9,620 bases of DNA from Actinomycetes bacterium (GTDB lineage Bacteria > Actinomycetota > Actinomycetes > Actinomycetales > Dermatophilaceae): assembly GCA_023451855.1 (NCBI GenBank), contig JAEXXY010000313.1, forward strand, positions 1-9,620, written 5' to 3'. The notes under the pieces are model-generated. The model worked only from the letters and a program-made list of their open reading frames with translations. It was not told the DNA's origin and did not search any database. Shown piece by piece: positions 1 to 7,300 of the stretch. The position numbers and the translations under genes were made by a program. The first letter of the stretch is position 1, and each line of letters begins with the position of its first letter.

Positions 1-45
1 GGACGGGCCACCCGCGTTCTGCGTCGTCCGCCGGCTGCGCGCAGC

Positions 46-1332
46 TCAGGCCGGGTCGTCGTCCTCGGGGGCGAGGGGCAGCACCAGCCGGAAGGTCGCA
101 CCGCCACCAGCCGTCTCGACGACGTCGAGCGAGCCGCCATGGGAGCGCACGATCTGCGTCACGAGCGCCAGGCCGAGACCGAACCGCCGCCCCGCCCCCT
201 CCTCCGCCTGGGCGCGCGCGAACCGACGCGTCAGCACCTCGAGGTCCTCGGGATCGACGCCGCCTCCGTGGTCGACGACGGCGACACACGCCGTGCGCGC
301 GCTGTCGTCGACCGAGACAGCCACCTCGACCGAGGCACCGGACGGCGAGTGCGCCACGGCGTTGTCGACGAGGGCCAGCACCGCCCGCCGGAGGCTCGAC
401 GAGACGCCGTCGACGACGACGGGCCGCCGCGTCGCCGAGTCGGGCCACGTCAGCGTCACCCCCGCCTCGGCCGCGTAGGGCCCGAGGGACCGGCCCACCT
501 GCTCGGCCACGTGCACGAGGTTGACCGGCTCACGCGTCGCCTCACCGGCGTCGAGCTGCGCGGACAGCAGCAGGTCGGACACGACGTCGCTCATGACCTT
601 CGTGTCGTCGACGAGCTGGTCGACCTCGGGGAGCAGGTCGTCGCGGCCCTGCGCCCGCAGGTGCCGGCGGAGCATCTGGGCCCGGATGCTGATGACGCTC
701 AAGGGAGTTCGTAGCTCGTGGCTGGCGTCGGCGATGAACTGCCGTTGCAGGTCGAGCGCCACGGCGAGCGGGCGAACGGCCCGCCTCCCGGCGAACCACC
801 CGGTCAGCGCCGACAGCGCCACACCGATGACGCCCGCCACGGCCATCGCAGTGAGGAGGCTGCGCTCCTGCGTGGCGTGCAGCCGGATGTCGTAGACGGC
901 CGCGAAGGTGTGCCCCTCGCGCTGGATGCCGGCGGCGGGCCAGTCCCGGCCGTCCGCGCCGACGGTGATGGGGAACGGGCGGTGCGGGGTCGCAGGATCG
1001 GGGTTGGCGCCGGCCGCGCGCAGCGCCGCCACCGCGGCGTCGCGGACCGCGGGCGGCGTTCCTGTGGTGGTCCGCGTGCCGTCCGGTGCCAGCTCGACGA
1101 GCCAGATGCCGGGCGGCGCGTCGACGACGTCGTCGACGGTCGCGGCCGACGCGTCGACCTGGCGGCGGATGTCGGTGGCCTGCTGCCGATCGAAGAGGAA
1201 CCCGGCCCCGAGGATGGCGAGCAGCACGACGAGGGCCGTCGTGGCGCCGACGCGCAGCGCGATCGACCGCGCCGCGCGACCGACCGGGTCCCCTTGCGCG
1301 CCAGAAGAACCCGACCCGGCGCCCCGCGTCAC
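46..1332 (-). CDS. Two-component sensor histidine kinase, membrane-bound, HAMP-poor
   Basis: A 428-residue sensor kinase that should autophosphorylate on His and pass the phosphate to the regulator encoded just upstream. Visible parts: a short basic cytoplasmic N-terminus, TM1 at about 29-47, an extracytoplasmic segment of about 110 residues (48-159) with no motif I recognise, TM2 at about 160-181, and the H-box SHELRTPL with phospho-acceptor His205. The ATPase part shows an N-box around Asn324, a G1 box DHGGGVD (354-360), an F-box RRFAR and a G2 box GLGLAL (385-390), all intact. Only about 20 residues separate TM2 from the H-box, so a full HAMP domain is absent; its start (RRAVRPL) is recognisable. 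The start is GTG, with GGGG five bases upstream, and it overlaps the regulator's stop codon by 4 bp, which implies translational coupling. The ligand is unknown. The divergent redox operon suggests redox or metal sensing, but that is inference. Confidence 0.93.
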   Translation of the reverse strand: MTRGAGSGSSGAQGDPVGRAARSIALRVGATTALVVLLAILGAGFLFDRQQATDIRRQVDASAATVDDVVDAPPGIWLVELAPDGTRTTTGTPPAVRDAAVAALRAAGANPDPATPHRPFPITVGADGRDWPAAGIQREGHTFAAVYDIRLHATQERSLLTAMAVAGVIGVALSALTGWFAGRRAVRPLAVALDLQRQFIADASHELRTPLSVISIRAQMLRRHLRAQGRDDLLPEVDQLVDDTKVMSDVVSDLLLSAQLDAGEATREPVNLVHVAEQVGRSLGPYAAEAGVTLTWPDSATRRPVVVDGVSSSLRRAVLALVDNAVAHSPSGASVEVAVSVDDSARTACVAVVDHGGGVDPEDLEVLTRRFARAQAEEGAGRRFGLGLALVTQIVRSHGGSLDVVETAGGGATFRLVLPLAPEDDDPA

Positions 1333-2051
1333 CGAGACCCCAGCCGGTAGCCGACGCCGTGGACGGTCTCGACGACGCGCTTGCCGAGCTTGCGCCGCAG
1401 GTAGTGCACGTAGGTGTCGACGGCGCCGAGGGTGTCGGCGCGGTCGAAGGCGCGGTCGAGCAGCTCGTCGCGGGTGAAGACGCGGGTGGGCCGCCGCGCC
1501 AGCACCTCGAGCAGTGCCGCCTCCCGCCGGGACAGGACGACGTCCTCACCCTCACCGACGACGCGCTGCTCACCGACGACGAGGCGCCGCGACCCGACGG
1601 CCAGCTCCGCGGCGCCACCGCCGAGCGGGCGCAGCAGCGCCCGGAGCCGGGCCAGCAGCTCGTCGACGTCGAACGGCTTGACGACGTAGTCCTGGGCTCC
1701 CGCGTCCAGGCCCTCGACGCGGTCGGCGACCGTGCCGCGCGCCGTGAGGAAGAGGACCGGGACCGAGAGGCCCTTGGTCCGCAGCCGCGACACGAGGTCG
1801 ACGCCCTCGATGCCGGGCAGGCCCCGGTCGACGACGAGCACGTCCCACTCCCCCACGAGCCCCTGGTGCAGACCGGCCTGGCCGTCGCGCACCGCGGTGA
1901 CCGCGTAGCCCTCCTCGCTCAGCAGCTGCTCGAGCATCGAGGAGAGGTCGGCGTCGTCCTCGACCAGGAGCAGGCGCCGGCTGCCGTCAGCCCCGGCGGG
2001 CTGCGGCGGCAGGGAGAGGTCTCCCGGCAGGTCGTCGGACATGCGACCCAC
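1329..2051 (-). CDS. OmpR/PhoB-family response regulator
   Basis: A DNA-binding response regulator of 240 residues from the GTG chosen here. The receiver domain (about 26-140) has the acidic pocket EDD (31-33), the phospho-acceptor Asp75 in VVDRGLP, Thr103 and Lys125 (VVKPF). The C-terminal winged helix (about 148-238) ends in the typical LRRKLG...VHGVGYRL signature of the OmpR class. Start choice: an ATG at 2057 sits directly against the only strong Shine-Dalgarno (GAGGAG, 2058-2063), with zero spacing. The GTG at 2051 has an ideal 6-base spacer. A third in-frame ATG at 2042 is 15 bases away. The first two choices differ by two residues. About 25 residues of Pro/Gly-rich sequence precede the receiver, a little longer than usual. 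It forms an operon with the downstream kinase and is divergent from the flavocytochrome operon, its most likely target. Confidence 0.93.
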   Translation of the reverse strand: MGRMSDDLPGDLSLPPQPAGADGSRRLLLVEDDADLSSMLEQLLSEEGYAVTAVRDGQAGLHQGLVGEWDVLVVDRGLPGIEGVDLVSRLRTKGLSVPVLFLTARGTVADRVEGLDAGAQDYVVKPFDVDELLARLRALLRPLGGGAAELAVGSRRLVVGEQRVVGEGEDVVLSRREAALLEVLARRPTRVFTRDELLDRAFDRADTLGAVDTYVHYLRRKLGKRVVETVHGVGYRLGSR

Positions 2052-2104
2052 GATCATCTCCTCGTCTCATAACTTTCTGAGATCCGCGGCCGAGCATCGA
2101 CTGC
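2052..2104. promoter_or_regulatory. Compact divergent promoter/operator region
   Basis: About 50 bp separate the response regulator from the flavocytochrome gene, so both promoters must overlap here or extend into the coding sequence. It contains one of the few AT-rich patches in the window (CATAACTTTC, 2068-2077). A dyad TCTCA-N8-TGAGA (2065-2069 and 2078-2082) frames that patch. On the plus strand TAACTT (2070-2075) fits a -10 TANNNT pattern, but no convincing -35 sits upstream. The dyad is a candidate operator. OmpR-type regulators more often bind direct repeats, so binding by the adjacent regulator is only a guess. Confidence 0.4.
2058..2063 (-). promoter_or_regulatory. Ribosome binding site deciding the response-regulator start
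   Basis: GAGGAG on the minus strand is a near-perfect anti-16S match. It abuts the ATG at 2057 with no spacer but lies six bases before the in-frame GTG at 2051, so GTG is the better-placed start. This reading uses spacing only. Confidence 0.6.
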
Positions 2105-3571
2105 GTGAGCAACACCATGACATCCCGGCGCGCGGTCCGCCGCCGCCCGAACGAGCGTGTCCGCGGCGCCCTGCGTCGTGGCAGCGAGTTCCGGCGCTGG
2201 CGCCACCGCGTCGCCGACCTGCTCGAGGCCCTCGCCATCGGCACGCTCATGCTCGTCGTGGCGCAGTTCTTCCTCGGCGGCGGCAGCCACGACCTGCTCT
2301 CCGGTGACGCCGGGTCGCGCCTCACCGCCGTCGGGCGCCTCACCGGCCTCGTCGCGATGGACCTGCTGCTCCTGCAGCTCGTCCTCGCCGCGCGCGTGCC
2401 GTGGGTGGACCGTGTCTACGGCATGGACCGCGCCCTCAAGGCGCACCGCATCCTGGGCCGGGTCACCGTGCCGCTCGTGCTCGTCCACGTCGGCACCATC
2501 GTCATCGGCTCCGCGATCGGCGACGGCCGCTCCGGCGTCGCCGGCTGGGTGCGCGAGCTGCTCTCGATGGTCACCGGGGGCGGCGACCTGCTCATGGCGG
2601 GCCTCTCCACGGCGGCGCTGGTCGCCATCGCCGTGACGTCGGTGCGGATCGCCCGCCGCCGGATGTCCTACGAGTGGTGGCACGTCGTGCACCTGACGGC
2701 GTACGCCGCGGTCGTCCTCTCCATCCCCCACGAGCTGTCGCTCGGCTCCGACTTCACCGCGTCGGCCTGGACGCGCGCCTACTGGTGGACGCTGTGGGTC
2801 GTCGTCGCGGCGAGCGTGCTCTGGTGGCGCCTCCTGCTGCCGGTGGTACGCAGCGCCCGTCACGGCCTGCGCGTCACCGAGGTCGTCGAGGAGTCCGACG
2901 GCGTCTGGTCGGTCGTCATGCGCGGCCGACGCCTGGACCGGCTCCAGGTGCGCGCCGGGCAGTTCTTCAACTGGCGGTTCGTGACGCCGCGGCTGCTCCT
3001 CGCGGCCCACCCGTGGTCGCTGTCGGCCGCACCCGACGGGCGCACCCTGCGCATCACGATCCGCGGCCTCGGCGACCACTCGTCGGCGATCGCGGAGCTC
3101 GAGCCCGGCACGTTCGTCCTCGTCGAGGGCCCCTACGGCGCGTTCACGACCCAGGCCCGCGTGCGACGCAAGGTCCTGCTGCTCGCCGCCGGCATTGGCG
3201 TCACCCCGGTGCGCGCGCTCCTCGAGGAGCTCGTCACCGAGCGGCACGCCCTCCCCGGCGACGTCACGGTCGTCTACCGAGCCAACGACGACAGCCAGCT
3301 GCCGCTGCACGACGAGCTCGAGGCGCTCGTCGAGCTCGCCGACCACCACCTCGCGACGCTCGTCGGGCCACCCGTGCCCGGGTCGCCGCTTCCCGAGGGC
3401 GTTGGCGGCGACGGCTCCGACGCGGAGCGGCTGCGACGCCTCGTCCCCGACCTCGCGCAGCACGAGGTGTTCCTCTGCGGTCCGCCGCAGTGGATGTCCC
3501 TCGTGCACCAGGCAGTCCGTCGGGCCGGCGTCCCCGGCCCCCACATCCACGACGAGAGGTTCGGCTGGTGA
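2105..3571 (+). CDS. Ferric-reductase-like transmembrane flavocytochrome (FAD/NAD(P)H oxidoreductase)
   Basis: A 488-residue membrane oxidoreductase of the ferric reductase/NADPH oxidase superfamily (COG4097-like). It should oxidise cytoplasmic NAD(P)H and pass electrons through FAD and two hemes across the membrane. The basic N-terminus is followed by six predicted helices (about 38-58, 77-96, 117-137, 161-181, 190-208, 225-245). Heme ligand candidates are His114/His128 (spacing 14) and His196/His209 (spacing 13), the same spacings as the NOX bis-heme core; His193 is an extra histidine nearby. The C-terminal half is a ferredoxin-reductase module: FAD motif HPWSLS (302-307), GPYG (342-345), nucleotide loop GIGVTP (363-368), VYRA (390-393), CGPPQWM (458-464) and an aromatic C-terminus (RFGW). 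The GTG start has only a weak upstream Shine-Dalgarno; an in-frame ATG at 2117 is an alternative, four codons shorter. It overlaps the FMN-binding gene by 4 bp. The final acceptor (iron, oxygen or the FMN partner) is not decided by the sequence; the partner gene favours FMN. Confidence 0.9.
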   Translation: MSNTMTSRRAVRRRPNERVRGALRRGSEFRRWRHRVADLLEALAIGTLMLVVAQFFLGGGSHDLLSGDAGSRLTAVGRLTGLVAMDLLLLQLVLAARVPWVDRVYGMDRALKAHRILGRVTVPLVLVHVGTIVIGSAIGDGRSGVAGWVRELLSMVTGGGDLLMAGLSTAALVAIAVTSVRIARRRMSYEWWHVVHLTAYAAVVLSIPHELSLGSDFTASAWTRAYWWTLWVVVAASVLWWRLLLPVVRSARHGLRVTEVVEESDGVWSVVMRGRRLDRLQVRAGQFFNWRFVTPRLLLAAHPWSLSAAPDGRTLRITIRGLGDHSSAIAELEPGTFVLVEGPYGAFTTQARVRRKVLLLAAGIGVTPVRALLEELVTERHALPGDVTVVYRANDDSQLPLHDELEALVELADHHLATLVGPPVPGSPLPEGVGGDGSDAERLRRLVPDLAQHEVFLCGPPQWMSLVHQAVRRAGVPGPHIHDERFGW

Positions 3572-4116
3572 GGAAGACGACATCGGTCATCGTCGGCGTC
3601 GCGAGCGCCACGGCCATCGGGGCGTCCTGGGCTGCCGGCCTGGCGCCGAAGCACGACGCCGTCAGCGGCGTCACCTTGTCCGCGCCACCGGCGCCACCGG
3701 CGCCACCGGCGCCACCGGCGTCGACGAGTGACGCGTCACGCGGCTCGGGTGCCGCCCCCACGTCCGCGGCGCCGTCGACCCACGCGAAGAGCACGTCGAG
3801 GAGCGGCAGCAAGGGCGCCTCGAAGCCGGCCGCGCCACGCCCGCGCACCATCGACGGCGGCGTCGCGAACACCCAGTACGGCAACGTGCAGGTCGCCATC
3901 ACCGTCACCGGCTCGCACATCACCGACGTCACCGCGCTGCACCTCACCGACAGCTCGGGGCACTCCGCCCGGATCAGTGCCTACGCCGCCCCGATCCTGC
4001 GCAAGGAGGCTCTCTCCAAGCAGTCGGCGCAGATCGACATGGTCAGTGGCGCGACCTACACGAGCGAGGCCTACCAGCAGAGCCTGCAGTCGGCGATCGA
4101 CGCCGCCCACATCTGA
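3568..4116 (+). CDS. Exported FMN-binding protein (covalently flavinylated, RnfG/NqrC-type domain)
   Basis: A 182-residue protein with an N-terminal hydrophobic segment (about 5-25) serving as signal peptide or anchor. There is no cysteine, so it is not a lipoprotein. A long flexible linker rich in Ala, Pro, Ser and Lys follows (about 30-93), then an FMN-binding domain (about 94-182). The motif DMVSGATYTS (157-166) is the classic ApbE-dependent flavinylation site; by analogy with NqrC/RnfG, FMN would be esterified to Thr163. The start is GTG at 3568, inside the preceding stop (GTGA overlap), with AGAGG (3555-3559) eight bases upstream. Coupling to the flavocytochrome suggests it accepts electrons outside the membrane. 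It is small, one FMN domain only. The same reading frame stays open far upstream across the flavocytochrome gene, but that stretch is a shadow. The domain call is confident; the electron-chain role is inferred from the motif and context. Confidence 0.9.
   Translation: MRKTTSVIVGVASATAIGASWAAGLAPKHDAVSGVTLSAPPAPPAPPAPPASTSDASRGSGAAPTSAAPSTHAKSTSRSGSKGASKPAAPRPRTIDGGVANTQYGNVQVAITVTGSHITDVTALHLTDSSGHSARISAYAAPILRKEALSKQSAQIDMVSGATYTSEAYQQSLQSAIDAAHI
3682..3717 (+). repeat. Four perfect 9-bp tandem repeats encoding Ala-Pro-Pro
   Basis: GCGCCACCG is repeated four times without mismatch, followed by a further GCG. In frame it encodes APP four times at residues 39-50 of the FMN-binding protein, just after the membrane segment. 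Perfect identity at the DNA level points to recent slippage expansion. A unit length divisible by three keeps the frame, so copy number could vary between strains and change linker length. Confidence 0.95.
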
Positions 4117-4118
4117 GA

Positions 4119-4154
4119 GCGCCGACGCCCTCGCACCCCCGCGTCGGTCGGCGC
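4119..4154 (+). terminator. Possible terminator hairpin(s) after the FMN-binding gene
   Basis: Two mutually exclusive stems are visible. GCGCCGAC (4119-4126) can pair with GTCGGCGC (4147-4154) around a 20-base loop. The inner CCGACGC (4122-4128) can pair with GCGTCGG (4141-4147) around a 12-base loop. No T-tract follows, so this is not a canonical intrinsic terminator, though tractless hairpins are common in actinobacteria. Its position just after the stop codon supports a 3'-end role. Confidence 0.4.
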
Positions 4155-4328
4155 CCGCCCCCTCACGCCGGCCGACGCCCACGGACGCGGCCCGTCACCT
4201 CCCCTGGGGATGGCGGGCCCATCGTGCGCCCGTTTCACGTTGATGCAGGCTTGCCGCGAACCGGGTCTGCGGCTCCCGGCGACCTGTCATGATGCGCTCG
4301 CACCACCACTTCTCACAGGGGCTCATCA
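4155..4328 (+). promoter_or_regulatory. Intergenic leader/promoter region of the secreted protease
   Basis: This non-coding stretch should hold the protease promoter. TGTCATGAT (4285-4293) resembles an extended -10 element (TG-N-hexamer CATGAT), but no good -35 is placed upstream. An inverted repeat CCGGG-N9-CCCGG (4261-4265 and 4275-4279) lies just before it and could be an operator or a hairpin. A smaller inverted repeat GATGG-N5-CCATC lies near 4209-4223. The protease ribosome binding site AGGGG (4317-4321) is seven bases before its ATG. The promoter reading is weak; the ribosome binding site is clear. Confidence 0.35.
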
Positions 4329-7300
4329 ATGTCACGTCGCCGTCCTCTCGCGGCGGCCCTGACGCTCGCGCTCGTCGCGCCCGTCTCGGCTCTCACCGCG
4401 TCCGCCGCCACGGCGGCACCCACGCACCCGGCGTCCACGGCCACCCCGGCGGTCACCTCCGCCGCGTCCACGTCGCCCAACTCGCCCACCTCGCCCACCG
4501 CGTCGTCGATCGGGGCCGAGCGGCTCCCGCGTCCGATGCCGGGCAAGGGAGCACGCCGCGCCCACGACCCGCACACGGTGCTGGTCCGCTTCGAGGGCAC
4601 GTCCGGGACGACGACCCGCGAACGAGCCGTCAAGCGTCGCGGCGCCAGCCTGGGCCGGACGCTGCCCGGCACGTCGTTCGTCACGGTGCACACCACGGGC
4701 GCCGCCGACGAGCTGGCCAGCCGCCTGGCCACCGACCCGTCGGTCGCCGAGGTCAGCCTCGACTACGTCCGCGAGGCCTCGGCCACCCCGAACGACCCCG
4801 GCTACCTCTACGGAGACCAGGACTACCTCAAGACGGTCCGCCTGCCGGGGGCCTGGGGCCGGTCGAAGGGTTCGCTCAACACCGTCGTCGCCGTCGTCGA
4901 CAGCGGCGTCAACGGCAGGCACCCCGACCTCACCGGACGCACCGTCGCCGGCTACAACGCCATCGGCAACGTCGGCATCGCGGCCGGTGCCGCGAGCGAC
5001 GACTACGGCCACGGCAGCATGGTGGCGGGCATCATCGCCGCCGAGACGAACAACGGCGAGGGCATCGCCGGTGTCGCCTGGAACGCCCGCGTCATGCCGA
5101 TCAAGGTGCTCAACTCCCGTGGGCAGGGCACCGACTCCGACGTCATCGAGGGCATCAACTGGGCCGTCGCCCACGGTGCCCGCATCATCAACCTCTCGCT
5201 CGGTGGGGGCGCCGACAACCCTGCCCTGCACACCGCCATCAAGAGCGCCGTGACCAAGGGCGCGGTCGTCGTCGTCGCTGCCGGCAACACCGGTGACGAC
5301 GCGCCCCAGTACCCCGCCGCCTACAGCGAGGTCATCGCCGTCGGCGCCACCGACAGCACCGGGGCGCTCACCGACTTCAGCACGCACGGCTCGTGGGTCG
5401 ACGTCGCGGCGCCCGGGTGGGAGATCACCTCGACCGGCCGGCCCGACTCCAAGGGCAACCTCTACTACGTCGGCGACGGCACGTCGTTCTCCGCACCGAT
5501 CGTCTCCGGGGTCGTCGCGCTGATGCGGGCGAAGACACCGTCGATGACGCCGGCCCAGGTGCTGGCCCGGCTCAGGGCCACGGCCCGCGACGCCGGCCCG
5601 CGCGGCGTCGACCCGTACTACGGCGCCGGCGTCCTCGACGCGACCAACGCCCTCGGCGGCGGCTACGCGTCCGACCTCCCGCTCCCGGCCGCCGGCACCG
5701 CCGAGCCGGACGACGTGCCCTCGCGCGCGACGGCGTTCGAGACGAGCGGCATGAGCTACGGCAGCATCGGCATCGAGGGCGACATCGACTGGAGGCGGTA
5801 CGACTTCGCGAGCCGCCGCACGGTGACCTTCACGGTGACGCCGCCGTACTACGACGCGAACGCGCCGCAGAACGTGGACCCCGTCCTCGCCGTGTACGAC
5901 GAGAACCTCAGGCTCATCGCCCAGGTCGACCAGAAGCCGGAGGGCCAGCCCGAGACCGTCACCGTCCGGGTGCCCGGCACGACGTACGTCACGGTCCGCA
6001 ACGCCAACGGCTCGCGGGCCGGCGATCCGCGCTACTACTCGGTCACCGTCGACCAGGGCGCTGCCGGGGTCCTCAACCCGGGCACTCCGTTCGCCACCTC
6101 CACGTCGTACGGGCCCCTCGCCTACGGCGACGTCACCGGCGACGGCAAGGGTGACGTCGTCGCCGGCGTCGTCTCGAGCCCGGCGACGAGCCAGCTCGAC
6201 GTCATGGCGCGGGCGTCCGCGGGCGGCCTCACCGCACCGGTCCGCTACGCCACGGTGGAGGGCTCGCTCGTGCGCAACGTCGCCACGGCCGACGTCGACG
6301 GCGACGGGTTGCGCGACGTCGTCGTGTCGACGGCGGTCGGCGTCCAGGTGTTCCGCCAGACCACAGGGCACGTGCTCGCTGCTCCCGTCGTCGTGGCGGA
6401 CACCGCGGACACGACGTTCGTCGCCGCCGCCGACCTCGACGGCGACGGCCGCGCGGACCTCGTCCGCACCACGGCCACGGAGTCGAGCACGGAGCTCAGC
6501 GTCCTCTACGCCCGGCCGGACGGGTCGTGGACGCGTCAGCTCCTCGACACCACCGACGGGTCGGTACGCCAGGGAACCGTCGTCATCGGCGACCTCGATG
6601 GGGACGCGCGCCCTGACGTCGCCGTCAACCAGTTCGGCTCGGTCCTCGTGCTGCACAACCGCGCCGGACGCTGGGCAGCGACCAGGCACTCCCTTCCCGC
6701 CGACACCGGCGCCAGCGGCATCGTCGTCGCCGACGTCAACGGCGACGGCCGGCTCGACCTGGCCACCGCCGGTGGGGGCAACCGCCCGTCGAGCCGTCTC
6801 GTCGTGTGGCGGCAGGCGTCCGACGGCACGCTGCCGGCGACGCCGACGAGCACCGAGATCCCCGACATCCCGGCCTCGCTCGCGGCCGCCGACCTCACGG
6901 GCGACGGGCGCACCGACCTCGTCGTCACGCACAGCGGCTTCGCCACCGTCAGCGTGCTGGAGCAGCGCTCCGACGGCACCCTGCGCCCGGCGAGCGGCAG
7001 CTTCACCTCGTACATCTCGCACTACGACCCCACCGCGCTCGCGGTCGGTGACGTCACCGGAGACGGGCGGGTCGACGCCGTGGTCGCGCCGTACACCGGT
7101 GTCGAGGTGCTCTCGAACGCCGGCGGCCTCACGCCCGCTGTGGCACCGCAGTTCGTCCGCAGCGCGTGGCCGGCCGACTTCGGCAGCGGGCTGCCGATCA
7201 CGACGGCGCCGACGGTGACCTTCGTGCGCGACGCCGTCCCGTCCACGGTCAGTGCCTCGACGGTGCGACTCGTCAACGGCCGTACCGGTGCCGCCGTCCC

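Noticed and set aside
34..45. Perfect 12-bp palindrome GCTGCGCGCAGC just after the kinase stop
   Set aside because: As a hairpin it gives only a 4-bp stem with a 4-base loop and no T-tract; too weak to call a terminator, and self-complementary 12-mers are not rare in such GC-rich DNA.
1..45. Left edge as part of another gene
   Set aside because: Too short to judge; no start, stop or motif links it to a recognisable neighbour.
542..1618. A 358-codon minus-strand frame across the kinase and regulator genes
   Set aside because: It contains fragments resembling neither protein family properly and is out of frame with both; a GC-rich shadow.
2401..3567. Long in-frame upstream extension of the FMN-binding protein
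   Set aside because: This part is an Arg/Pro-rich shadow of the flavocytochrome gene. The GTG at 3568 with AGAGG upstream and a following hydrophobic signal segment is the real start.
2054..3583. A 509-codon open frame antisense to the flavocytochrome gene
   Set aside because: It is charged, repetitive sequence without recognisable motifs, opposite a clear membrane oxidoreductase; a composition artefact.
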